Shown: positions 7,211 to 14,272, counted from the first letter of the stretch. The stretch: DNA of 20,386 bases from Kiritimatiellales bacterium (GCA_021734595.1 JAIPIO010000020.1:1-20386), one strand, 5' to 3'. The notes: generated by a model not told the origin, from the letters alone. A program made the numbers and translations.

Positions 7211-8182
7211 ATGAAAAAAGACCTGCATCGATTCCACCATGCGGCCATGTGGACGGAATTTGAAATCATCGTCGGCGGCGAGGAGGCGGAATACGCACGC
7301 CAAGCCGCCGACGCGGCCTTCCGCGAAATCGACCGCATGGAAGGGCTGCTCAGCCGCTATAATCCTACCAGCGACATTGGACAGGTTAACCTGCTCAAGC
7401 CCGGCGAGTCGGCGCGCGTTACGGCCGACACCATGGAGTGCATGCTTGCCGCCCTGTGGGTCTTCAATGAAACCGGCGGCGCATTCGACGTTTCCGTGGG
7501 CCCGCTCATCAACTGCTGGCGCGACCTGGAGGGCCATGCCCGGCAGCCATCCGATGAAGAAATCGAGCACGCCCTTCAGATTGTCGGCATGGAGCTGCTC
7601 GCCGTCGATCCCGAAAGCTTTTCCATAGGCTGGAAAAAATCCGATCGGGTTTTCCAGTCATTGGAAAACCCGAAGGGGAAAACTTCCAATGTTGGGAAAA
7701 ACGGCCACGGATTTTTCCAGGGATTGGAAATCGACCTCGGCGGTATCGGCAAGGGCTTCGCGATAGACAAGGCCGCCGAAATCCTGGCGGACTGGAGCAT
7801 CACCAACGCCATTATCAACGGCGGCACCAGCACGGTGCTGGCGCTGGGCACCGCGCCGGACCGGGAGGACGGCTGGGCGCTGGGCGTCGGCGGCCCGTGG
7901 GGCGAACGCTCCGGCATGGACCGGGTAATCCTCAGCGGCAAGGCGCTCAGTGGTTCCGGCAAGGAAGTAAAGGGAGAACACATTATCGATCCCCAGACCG
8001 GCCGTCCCGCCAAAACCCATCTCGCGGCATGGGCCATCTGCCCCTCCGCCGCCATCTCCGATGCGCTGGCCACGGCATTCATGATCATGCCCCAGGAAAA
8101 AATCGCGGCGCTGTGCAAACGAAACCCGAAAACCGAGGCCTATATTGTTTCTGCAAGCCAGCAACTGGTTCATGTGAAATGA
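7211..8182 (+). CDS. apbE: FAD:protein FMN transferase (ApbE family)
   Basis: ApbE enzymes attach FMN to Thr/Ser of target proteins using FAD and Mg2+. The 323-residue product shows the family's landmarks: FDVSVGPLINCW (92-103), DLGGIGKGFAID (175-186), NAIINGGTSTVLALG (199-213), LSGSGKEVKGEHIIDPQTGRP (about 246-266) and SDALATAF (283-290), where D284 is a likely metal ligand. No signal peptide or lipobox is visible, unlike many periplasmic ApbE proteins, so it may act in the cytoplasm. Residues about 137-174 are an extra segment encoded by a cluster of palindromes placed just before the DLGG motif. There is no clear Shine-Dalgarno sequence before the ATG, and the preceding terminator ends 10 bases upstream. 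Its stop overlaps the next start (ATGA). No FMN-binding partner is present in the window. Confidence 0.9.
   Translation: MKKDLHRFHHAAMWTEFEIIVGGEEAEYARQAADAAFREIDRMEGLLSRYNPTSDIGQVNLLKPGESARVTADTMECMLAALWVFNETGGAFDVSVGPLINCWRDLEGHARQPSDEEIEHALQIVGMELLAVDPESFSIGWKKSDRVFQSLENPKGKTSNVGKNGHGFFQGLEIDLGGIGKGFAIDKAAEILADWSITNAIINGGTSTVLALGTAPDREDGWALGVGGPWGERSGMDRVILSGKALSGSGKEVKGEHIIDPQTGRPAKTHLAAWAICPSAAISDALATAFMIMPQEKIAALCKRNPKTEAYIVSASQQLVHVK
7619..7730. repeat. Cluster of four TTCCA-N5-TGGAA palindromes inside ApbE
   Basis: Four palindromes sit in 112 bases. 7619-7637 is TTTTCCA-TAGGC-TGGAAAA. 7647-7671 has 10-bp arms, GGGTTTTCCA around GTCAT. 7684-7698 is a degraded copy. 7714-7730 is TTTCCA-GGGAT-TGGAAA. 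The cluster keeps the reading frame and has no in-frame stop. It coincides with the stretch of the protein that lacks ApbE family motifs. Related copies lie at 10097, 11061, 11743 and 11766. Confidence 0.8.
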
Positions 8183-8673
8183 AAACGGCCCAAGAGTGGA
8201 TCGAAGAACTGAAGCTGGAGCGCCACCCGGAAGGCGGCTGGTTCCGGTTGTGCTATGCATCCGACATCCTCGTGACTCCGGAAGGCTTTCCTTCGCCGCG
8301 CCCGTTGATGACCGTGATTTACTATCTGCTCGAATCCGGCGATTTTTCCGCGCTGCACCGGTTGCGCCAGGATGAAATGTGGCACTTCTACGCCGGTTCC
8401 CCGCTGACGGTTCACACCCTTGATTCCGACGGGACCTATTTCCCGGCCACCCTTGGAGAAAACGGATTGTTCCAATTCACGGTCAAGGGCGGAACGGTGT
8501 TCGGCGCAACCGTCGATGCGCCGGATTCCTGCGCGCTGGTTGCCTGCACGGTGTCGCCGGGATTCGATTATGACGATTTCGAGTTGCCGTCGCGCGAAGA
8601 GCTGCTCGCCGCGTTCCCTGCGCAGCGCGGCCTCATTGTGCGGCTGACGCGGCAGTCTTCTTTTGCTGTCTGA
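8179..8673 (+). CDS. Cupin superfamily protein, DUF985 (Cupin_5)
   Basis: The ATG at 8179 overlaps the ApbE stop codon (ATGA), implying translational coupling; a longer in-frame reading from 7897 would run inside ApbE and is rejected. The 164-residue product matches the DUF985 pattern: WIEELKLERHPEGGWFR near the N-terminus, a beta-barrel core with ALHRLRQDEMWHFYAGSPL, and a C-terminal ACTVSPGFDYDDFELPSREELLAAFP. The conserved His/Glu positions in the core are the usual cupin metal-site candidates. Reported relatives include a plant spore-product-like cupin and sugar-binding-type folds, but no substrate can be assigned here. It is a probable cytoplasmic protein, with no signal sequence. It shares a transcript with apbE. 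Confidence 0.88.
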   Translation: MKTAQEWIEELKLERHPEGGWFRLCYASDILVTPEGFPSPRPLMTVIYYLLESGDFSALHRLRQDEMWHFYAGSPLTVHTLDSDGTYFPATLGENGLFQFTVKGGTVFGATVDAPDSCALVACTVSPGFDYDDFELPSREELLAAFPAQRGLIVRLTRQSSFAV

Positions 8674-8677
8674 TGGA

Positions 8678-8705
8678 TTGACACTTCCCTGAACCGTTCT
8701 AGAAT
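8678..8705 (+). promoter_or_regulatory. Sigma70-type promoter for the gene at 8730
   Basis: TTGACA at 8678-8683 and TAGAAT at 8700-8705 are separated by 16 bases. The promoter lies right after the DUF985 stop and 24 bases before the next ATG, which has GGGAGGG as ribosome binding site. The -35 box is perfect and the -10 box has one mismatch (TATAAT). Confidence 0.65.
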
Positions 8706-8729
8706 AAAGACAGAAGGGAGGGCAGCAAA

Positions 8730-9185
8730 ATGCCAACCACCCAAACCCGCGACGTACTGGAGCAGGCAAGAACCTTTCATCGGCGACTGAGCGGCTTCTA
8801 CGAGGAGCTGAAGGATTCGGTCCACAGGGAGCGGACCCGCATTCTGCTCGACTACATGAGCCGGCATGAGGACTATCTGGCCAACAGCCTTGGAGCGTTC
8901 GAGGAAGCCGTCTCGAACAATGTACTCGACACCTATTTTCAATTCAGTTTTGAAGACGCCACGATCAGTTGTTTCGCGGATTTTGAGATCAAGGCGGAAA
9001 TGGATGTGAACGACGTGATTCAGGCCGCCATGCATTTTGATTCCTGCCTGATCGCCTTTTACAAGGAGATGGCGGAACGGACCGTCTCGGGCGAAATCCG
9101 CGAGATTTTTGAAAACCTGCTGGAACTGGAAAAACACGAGCAGGTTGCGTTAAGCAAACGGGCGCTGGAGTTCGATTCGCTTTAA
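8730..9185 (+). CDS. Small alpha-helical protein, possibly ferritin-like
   Basis: The 151-residue protein has no signal peptide and appears almost entirely helical. Four amphipathic stretches are visible: about 5-30, 32-60, 93-118 and 121-147. Acid and His residues recur within the helices (FYEELKD, SRHEDYL, HFDSCLIAFYKEMAE, LLELEKHEQVALSK). This resembles a ferritin/rubrerythrin-like four-helix bundle, but the exact ExxH iron-ligand spacing is not met, so diiron chemistry is uncertain. A small stress or redox role is possible but not shown. It has its own promoter and strong ribosome binding site, and no obvious terminator follows. The family was not identified with certainty. Confidence 0.75.
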   Translation: MPTTQTRDVLEQARTFHRRLSGFYEELKDSVHRERTRILLDYMSRHEDYLANSLGAFEEAVSNNVLDTYFQFSFEDATISCFADFEIKAEMDVNDVIQAAMHFDSCLIAFYKEMAERTVSGEIREIFENLLELEKHEQVALSKRALEFDSL

Positions 9186-9318
9186 TCTCGGCAAATAATG
9201 AATTTTCTGCGAAACCGCCTGTCCAAAAAATACAAACGAATGCGTCGAATTTACAAGACAACATTTGTGCGTTCGGTTATCTTGTCCGCTCATTTTTCAA
9301 AAAAGAGGAGAAAGTAGA

Positions 9319-9981
9319 ATGAAGAAGCAGATTAAATATGTATCGTATCTGGTTTTGATGGGTATCGTAGCAGTGGGCATTGCCCGCGCGGAAGAAATGG
9401 TTAAGATTGCGCTCGAATTGCCGAAAGCCATGTTTGTCGGCACTCCGAAAAACGTAAAGACCAAAAATCTGGAACGGCCGGGAACTCAACGTGTAACTAC
9501 AATGATGGCTCCGGCCGGCACAGTTAACCTGGCCAAGGACAAAGCCGTTGAGAGCAGCGACGCGTTCCCGGTAATCGGCGAGCTCTCCTATGTGGTTGAT
9601 GGCGACAAGGAAGGTGCCGACGGCAGCTATGTGGAACTTGGACCGGGCGTACAATGGGTGCAGGTCGACCTCGGTGCCGCGCATGACATCTATGGCATTT
9701 CTTTTTGGCATTTCCACAGCGAGGGACGCGTGTACCGTGATGTGGTCATCCAGGTGGCCGACGACAAGGACTTTATTACCAATGTCCAAACCGTCTTCAA
9801 CAACGACCACGACAACTCGGCGGGGCTCGGTGTTGGTAAAGACAAGGAATACGTAGAAACCAACAAGGGACGTCTGGTTGAAGCGAAAAACGTGAAGGGG
9901 CGCTTTGTGCGCCTCTACAGCAACGGCAGCACCTCCACCGATATGAACCACTACATTGAAGTGGAAGTCTTCGGCAAATAA
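9319..9981 (+). CDS. Secreted F5/8 type C (discoidin-like) domain protein
   Basis: The ATG at 9319 is chosen because AGAGGAGAAAG lies just upstream and the product then begins with a clear signal peptide, MKKQIKYVSYLVLMGIVAVG, ending near ARA-EE; the upstream in-frame ATG at 9265 gives a non-signal extension. After a linker (about 25-65) comes a galactose-binding-like jelly roll: NLAKDKAVESSD, SYVVDGDKEG, WVQVDLGAAHDIYGISFWHF, VIQVADDKDF, VKGRFVRLYSNG and a final IEVEVFGK strand. Such domains bind sugars or phospholipids, so the product is likely a periplasmic or surface carbohydrate-binding protein without a catalytic domain (220 residues). It is followed by a strong terminator and a degenerate copy of its own 3' end. 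Confidence 0.85.
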   Translation: MKKQIKYVSYLVLMGIVAVGIARAEEMVKIALELPKAMFVGTPKNVKTKNLERPGTQRVTTMMAPAGTVNLAKDKAVESSDAFPVIGELSYVVDGDKEGADGSYVELGPGVQWVQVDLGAAHDIYGISFWHFHSEGRVYRDVVIQVADDKDFITNVQTVFNNDHDNSAGLGVGKDKEYVETNKGRLVEAKNVKGRFVRLYSNGSTSTDMNHYIEVEVFGK

Positions 9982-9999
9982 GCTTAACTCCAGATGCTG

Positions 10000-10041
10000 A
10001 AAAGCCCCGGAACAACTCACGTTGTTGCGGGGTTTTCTTTT
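10000..10041 (+). terminator. Intrinsic terminator of the discoidin-like gene
   Basis: AAAAGCCCCG and AACAAC pair with GTTGTT and CGGGGTTTT around a TCAC loop, with one G-G mismatch, followed by TTTTCTTTT. This is a long GC-rich hairpin with a T-tract 19 bases after the stop codon. Confidence 0.88.
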
Positions 10042-10064
10042 CCAGCAAGCCTTCTTTCTATGTA

Positions 10065-10094
10065 GCAAACGTTTACCCGTCCGAGGCAAACGTT
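10065..10094 (+). promoter_or_regulatory. Pair of GCAAACGTT direct repeats, possible operator
   Basis: GCAAACGTT occurs at 10065-10073 and 10086-10094, spaced exactly 21 bases, or two helical turns. Each contains the palindrome AACGTT typical of LacI-family operator cores. The pair lies about 105-135 bases upstream of the glycosyltransferase-like gene. No regulator gene is in the window, so function is speculative. Confidence 0.3.
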
Positions 10095-10096
10095 GC

Positions 10097-10113
10097 ATTC
10101 CAGCCACTGGAAT
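10097..10113. repeat. TTCCA-N5-TGGAA palindrome, intergenic copy
   Basis: ATTCCA-GCCAC-TGGAAT has perfect 6-bp arms and a 5-base centre, matching the family inside apbE. It directly precedes the remnant of the discoidin-like gene. Confidence 0.6.
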
Positions 10114-10181
10114 ATCGTGGAAACGCCCATGCCGTCATCGATATGAACCATGATATTGGGATTGAGGTCTTCGGAAAATAA
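10113..10181 (+). pseudogene. Remnant of a duplicated discoidin-like gene 3' end
   Basis: The frame ending at TAA 10179-10181 reads VIDMNHDIGIEVFGK. This aligns with TDMNHYIEVEVFGK, the last residues of the gene at 9319-9981, and the DNA (CGATATGAACCA, GTCTTCGG, AAATAA) is also closely similar. Just upstream YRGNAHA aligns loosely with YSNGSTS. No start, signal peptide or body remains, so this is a leftover of a tandem duplication. Confidence 0.7.
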
Positions 10182-10198
10182 CCACACAATCACACGGT

Positions 10199-11740
10199 AT
10201 GAAAAAACTGTTGCCTCTAATCTTTTTACTGATATTTGTGGTTGCCCTTGGACTGCGTCTGCCACAGCTGGCTAAACGTCCGATGCACCACGACGAAGCC
10301 AACCAGGCGGCAAGGTTCGGCATTCTGCTGGAGACGGGCGAATACCAGTACGACCCCGAAGAGCACCACGGGCCGACCCTTTACTACCTCACCCTCCCCA
10401 TCGCATGGGTCACCGGCGCGGATACCTTTGCGGAAACCTCCGAGATCACATACAGGATACTGCCGGTTCTTTTCGGCATGGGCCTGATTCTGCTCATACC
10501 GATGCTACGCAGCGGCATCGGCTGCATCGCCGTGCTGGGTGCTGCGCTGCTCACCGCCATCTCCCCGGCCATGGCCTACTACAGCCGTTTCTATATCCAG
10601 GAGATGCTGCTGGTCTTTTTCACTTTCCTCGCGCTCGCAACCGGTTGGCTGTCGTGCAAAGGCGGATCATGGCGCTGGGCGGCGGTCTGCGGCATCGCGC
10701 TCGGTCTGATGTTCGCCACCAAAGAGACGGCCATCATCGCCTATGCCGCCATGTTCGGCGCAGCCGTGCTCTGCGGCATCATGGAGCGGAAGATCCGGGT
10801 TCCGCTTAAACACTTGGCGCTGGCCGCCGCATGCGCAGCGCTTATTGCCTTTGTGCTGTTTTCCTCCTTCTTCACCAACCTGAAGGGGCCGTGGGAGTCC
10901 ATCGCTGCATTCGGAGGCTACGTTTCACGCGGTGCCGGTGTCGATACCGACCACGTCCATCCGTGGAACTTCTACCTGAAGATGCTAACCCGCTACCGCT
11001 TTGCCGGCGGACTTGTTTGGAGCGAGGGGCTTATCCTTGGGCTGGGGATCGTCGGCATCGTTTCCATTCTTTGGAAAAAAATTCCTGGAAACTGCAACCT
11101 GGGGCTGGCGCGCTTCCTGATGTTCTACACGCTGTTGCTGACCCTCGCCTACTCCATCATTCCTTATAAAACCCCGTGGTGCATCCTATCGTTCCTGCAC
11201 GGCTGGATCATACTCGCAGGGATCGGAGTGGCAGCGGTTCTCGAACTGGCACAGCAAGGCAGAATGCCCCGTCTGAAATATGCTGCCGTACTGGCGTTGC
11301 TGCTGCTTCCGGTCCTTTCAACGGCCAGACTTGCCCACCGCACGGTTTATCGCTATGCCGCCGACTACCGCAACCCCTATGTCTACGCCCACACATCGCC
11401 GGACTTCGTGAAACTGGTTCAACGTATCGAGGAAATCGCCGCCATCAATCCCGATGGCCGGCAAATGTATATCCAGGTGGTTGCTCCGCCCGAGGAAACC
11501 TGGCCGCTGCCGTTTTATCTGCGGAACTATCCGAACACCGGTTATTGGACCGAAGCCGGCCAGCTACCCGGCGTCCCCGTTCCCGCCCTGCTGATCACCT
11601 CCGAGGCAATCGCGGAAACGATGCAGGAGAAACTGGAAGGCAAATACCTGTCCGAATACTACGGCCTGCGGCCCGACACCCTGCTGAGCATCCACATCCG
11701 CATGGACCTGTGGAACGCGTTTATCGAAACGAGGAAATGA
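10199..11740 (+). CDS. Multi-pass membrane glycosyltransferase-like protein (PMT/ArnT type, TIGR03663-like)
   Basis: The 513-residue protein has an N-terminal hydrophobic helix, then RPMHHDEANQA, whose D32-E33 sits in the first extracytoplasmic loop as in PMT/ArnT-type GT-C glycosyltransferases. HHGPTLYYLTLP and YYSRFYIQEMLLVFF follow, also typical of the TIGR03663 group. About ten hydrophobic helices extend to about residue 380. The C-terminal 130 residues (from about YRNPYVYAHTSPD) are a soluble domain. Members are expected to transfer a sugar from a polyprenyl-phosphate donor on the outer face of the membrane; acceptor and sugar are unknown. The ribosome binding site is weak. A TTTCCA-N5-TGGAAA palindrome lies inside the gene at 11061. 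It converges with the cytochrome gene at 11799. Confidence 0.85.
   Translation: MKKLLPLIFLLIFVVALGLRLPQLAKRPMHHDEANQAARFGILLETGEYQYDPEEHHGPTLYYLTLPIAWVTGADTFAETSEITYRILPVLFGMGLILLIPMLRSGIGCIAVLGAALLTAISPAMAYYSRFYIQEMLLVFFTFLALATGWLSCKGGSWRWAAVCGIALGLMFATKETAIIAYAAMFGAAVLCGIMERKIRVPLKHLALAAACAALIAFVLFSSFFTNLKGPWESIAAFGGYVSRGAGVDTDHVHPWNFYLKMLTRYRFAGGLVWSEGLILGLGIVGIVSILWKKIPGNCNLGLARFLMFYTLLLTLAYSIIPYKTPWCILSFLHGWIILAGIGVAAVLELAQQGRMPRLKYAAVLALLLLPVLSTARLAHRTVYRYAADYRNPYVYAHTSPDFVKLVQRIEEIAAINPDGRQMYIQVVAPPEETWPLPFYLRNYPNTGYWTEAGQLPGVPVPALLITSEAIAETMQEKLEGKYLSEYYGLRPDTLLSIHIRMDLWNAFIETRK
11061..11077. repeat. TTTCCA-N5-TGGAAA palindrome within a coding region
   Basis: TTTCCA-TTCTT-TGGAAA has perfect 6-bp arms. 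It is read in the same frame as the first apbE copy, both giving S-I-x-W-K-K. ATTCCTGGAA follows within a few bases. It may be an inserted element or a chance match in a membrane-loop segment. Confidence 0.45.
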
Positions 11741-11742
11741 AG

Positions 11743-11782
11743 TTTTCCAAGGGCTGGGAAAATAATTCCAACCATTGGAAAA
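11743..11782. repeat. Two palindromes between convergent genes
   Basis: TTTTCCA-AGGGC-TGGGAAAA (11743-11762, one bulged G) is followed by TTCCA-ACCAT-TGGAA (11767-11781). They fill most of the 58-base gap between the stop of the 10199 gene and the stop of the minus-strand cytochrome gene. They could act as a bidirectional transcription end, with T-rich arms on both strands. Confidence 0.65.
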
Positions 11783-11798
11783 GCACTTCCTACTCTCA

Positions 11799-12602
11799 CT
11801 AAATGTAAATCCAAACCCAGTGCAGGATGGTGGCGACCAGCCCGATGAGGGCTCCGGTAATGTGCACCTTCAGGAACGTTTTTTTCAGGACGCGGCGCAT
11901 TCCTCCGCACAGCTCTGTCGCCAGCAGTATCGCCGTAGCGCCGATACCCATCTGGAACCACAGCAGGCTCGGCAGACCCAACGTGAGCAGGAAGTAGACG
12001 GAATGAAGCATCGCCGTGGTCAGCAACGCGATGGCTGCCGTGCGGTGTATCGCCCGAAAATTCTTCTTTAGCTTCTTGCGACCCAAACCGGTACCAACAG
12101 AACAGAGCAAAAAGGCAAAACCAAAGTAGCCTGAAACCTTGGCGGAAAAGTCGAATGCCACGCGATGCCGACCGGGCGGCTTGATTTTTCTGACCTCCTT
12201 CGATACAGCAACGGCATTGGTTCCCACTTCAACCACGGCCATCCGTTCCGTCTCAACACCGGACACAACTTCGGCCACAGCATTGTTTGTCGAAGCCTCC
12301 TCTTCCTCCGGCAGCATGCCCAGCAGCTCCATTTCGATCCGCCCGCCCTGCTCCGTCAGGAAATCCACGATAATATCGGCCTCTTCGTCTGAAAACTCGT
12401 CATCGCCAAAGGCGTAGCCCTGCATGGTGTACACCGTTGCCTGCCACGCCTTGAACGAGCGCTCCCAAACATAGCCTTCCTGCATGTGGCAGCGGGTGCA
12501 GACTTCATCGTACAGCCCGCGCGGTTTGTAAGATCCCCCGTCTTCCGCCGCAAAGACAGACAGACCGGTTGCGAGTAATAGTAGGAAAGCTATCCGTTTC
12601 AT
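11799..12602 (-). CDS. Fusion of monohaem cytochrome c and di-haem membrane cytochrome b domains
   Basis: The signal peptide is about 1-19 (MKRIAFLLLLATGLSVFAAE). A small cytochrome c domain has C35-TR-C38-H39, with M60 a possible sixth ligand. After an acidic, low-complexity linker (about 98-145) there are four hydrophobic helices. H186 and H200 lie on one, H247 and H261 on another, each pair 14 residues apart, the arrangement that holds two stacked haem b groups in ferric-reductase-like and cytochrome b membrane domains. The 267-residue protein could pass electrons between quinol and a periplasmic acceptor; this is inferred from architecture. GGCGGAG on the minus strand precedes the ATG. 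It shares its 3' gap with the 10199 gene. A functional link to the multihaem cytochrome at 1-2429 is possible but not shown. Confidence 0.85.
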   Translation of the reverse strand: MKRIAFLLLLATGLSVFAAEDGGSYKPRGLYDEVCTRCHMQEGYVWERSFKAWQATVYTMQGYAFGDDEFSDEEADIIVDFLTEQGGRIEMELLGMLPEEEEASTNNAVAEVVSGVETERMAVVEVGTNAVAVSKEVRKIKPPGRHRVAFDFSAKVSGYFGFAFLLCSVGTGLGRKKLKKNFRAIHRTAAIALLTTAMLHSVYFLLTLGLPSLLWFQMGIGATAILLATELCGGMRRVLKKTFLKVHITGALIGLVATILHWVWIYI

Positions 12603-12928
12603 GATTCGTACTCCGCCTTACTTAATAGGTACAGGAATGCCACAATATGCACTACCCATACGGAGTTCGCAATACGGAACTATTCCGCAGTGGCGAGATC
12701 CACTTCCCGCCCAATGGCGCCCCGAACCAGCACTGCCATGTTTAGGCAACCATCGTCGGCGGTGGATTTCCAGTCGAAAAACGATAATGCCATAGGGGTT
12801 GCCGGTTTTGATGTCTGGACGGCGTGGCGTCGTTTTAACTGTATTACTACATCCTTTCAATCGTTCACCGATTCACCTACGTTTAACGATATATTTTGCC
12901 GGTATGAAGTAACCGAAGAGGCGCAATT
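12603..12928. other. Divergent intergenic region without a convincing gene
   Basis: This gap lies between the starts of two divergent genes and should hold both promoters. AT-rich TATATT at 12890-12895 could be a -10 box for the 12929 gene, but no -35 box lies at proper distance. A short reading of 32 codons, 12647-12745, contains GEIHFPPNGAPN and has no ribosome binding site; it may be a fragment of a lost exported-protein gene. ATACGGA occurs twice within 20 bases. No tRNA, terminator or riboswitch was recognised. Confidence 0.5.
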
Positions 12929-14272
12929 ATGAATAAAATCCTTATCGCGGGTCTTGCCGCAAGCTTTGCCGTTATCATGGCCGCCGCGGCCACCGATCTC
13001 TACCGGGTGACCGATACGCTTGAAATCGACCAGGTTCCTTCCTGGTTTCCCGTTGGTTTCTGCCTGCTGACCCACGGCAGCGAGCAGTACGCGGCCTACT
13101 ACAACGCCGACCACCAGATGGTGGTTGCCAAACGACGGTTGGACGCGAAGGTCTGGCAAAAGGTGCCCCTGCCGACCAAGGTCGGATGGGACAGCCACAA
13201 CTACATCACGATGACCATGGATGCGGCCGGGCGCCTGCACCTCGCCGGCAACATGCACGCCGCCCCCCTTGTTTATTTCCGCACGCGCGACCCCGGCGAT
13301 ATCGCCACGTTTGAAAAACACACGATGACCGGCCAGGATGAGCGGCGCGTGACCTACCCCGAATTTCTCGCGTCGGACGACGGGACGCTGCTGTTCATGT
13401 ACCGGTCCGGCGGAAGCGGGAACGGTCGGCGTTTTCTGAACGTCTACAATGCAGCCTCGCGGACATGGAAACGGTTTATAGACACGGCGCTGTTCGAGGG
13501 CGAAGGCAAACGCAATGCCTATCCGCTCGGTCCCGTGAAAGGCCCGGACGGCCGGTTCCATCTGCTCTGGGTCTGGCGGGACACCCCGGATTGCGCCAGC
13601 AACCATAATCTCTCCTACGCCCGCAGCCGGGATATGAAGCACTGGGAAAGCGCCGACGGAAAGCCGCTGACGCTGCCGCTCACCCTGGATCAGCGCCAGG
13701 CGGTGGTGGATCCGGTTCCTTCCGGAGGCGGCATTATCAACGGCTGCGAAAAACTCGCCTTCGATGCCGAAAACCGACCCGTGGTTTCGTATCACAAGCG
13801 GGATGATAACGGGCACATGCAGATTTATGCCGCGCGGTTTGAAAACAGCCGCTGGAATATCCGGACATTGACGGACTGGGACAAACCGGTTCCCTTCTCC
13901 GGCGGCGGGGCAATGCCCTTCATCGGAATCAGTATCAGTGAGCTGCAGGATGCCGGCGACGGGCTTTACAGCATCGGTTACCACCATCGCGACTTTAAAA
14001 GCGGCCGCATTACCGTCGATATGAAAACCCTGCAGCCGGTGGACCGGGAAGTGAGCATTCCGCGGGAATACCCTTCAAAACTGTCCCGCCCGACCATCGG
14101 ATTCGAAGGCATACGGGTGAAGATGGCAAAAGACAAATCGGCGCGCGAAGATGATAAAATCAAATACCTGCTGCGCTGGGAAACGCTGGAAGCGAATCAC
14201 GACCGTCCCCGCAAGCCGCCGCTGCCTCCCGCGAGCAGATTGCAATTGATAACGCTGCGCAGGAATGGATAG
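12929..14272 (+). CDS. Exported BNR_4 family beta-propeller protein, possible polysaccharide lyase
   Basis: The 447-residue product starts with a signal peptide (about 1-21, ending AAAATD). The body shows the BNR_4 signature: GWDSHNYITMTMDAAGRLHLAGNMHAAPLVYF, VTYPEFLASDDGTLLFMYRSGGSGNG, SYARSRDMKHW, VVSYHKRDDNGHMQIY, IGYHHRD. These are blades of a seven-bladed propeller. H90 and H110 are 20 residues apart, similar to the paired catalytic histidines of PL24/PL25 ulvan lyases, which share this fold. Tyr and Arg candidates follow (Y158, R159, Y198, Y230). A lyase or sugar-binding role on anionic algal polysaccharide is therefore plausible, but BNR_4 proteins are functionally diverse. GAGG precedes the ATG. 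The C-terminus, from about 425, is basic and proline-rich. Confidence 0.85.
   Translation: MNKILIAGLAASFAVIMAAAATDLYRVTDTLEIDQVPSWFPVGFCLLTHGSEQYAAYYNADHQMVVAKRRLDAKVWQKVPLPTKVGWDSHNYITMTMDAAGRLHLAGNMHAAPLVYFRTRDPGDIATFEKHTMTGQDERRVTYPEFLASDDGTLLFMYRSGGSGNGRRFLNVYNAASRTWKRFIDTALFEGEGKRNAYPLGPVKGPDGRFHLLWVWRDTPDCASNHNLSYARSRDMKHWESADGKPLTLPLTLDQRQAVVDPVPSGGGIINGCEKLAFDAENRPVVSYHKRDDNGHMQIYAARFENSRWNIRTLTDWDKPVPFSGGGAMPFIGISISELQDAGDGLYSIGYHHRDFKSGRITVDMKTLQPVDREVSIPREYPSKLSRPTIGFEGIRVKMAKDKSAREDDKIKYLLRWETLEANHDRPRKPPLPPASRLQLITLRRNG

Noticed and set aside
7897..8178. Upstream extension of the DUF985 cupin gene
   Set aside because: It lies inside the apbE frame, and the DUF985 family pattern begins right after the ATG at 8179, which overlaps the apbE stop.
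9265..9318. Earlier start for the discoidin-like gene
   Set aside because: The ATG at 9319 has a strong ribosome binding site and gives a clean signal peptide. The extension would bury it behind 18 residues.
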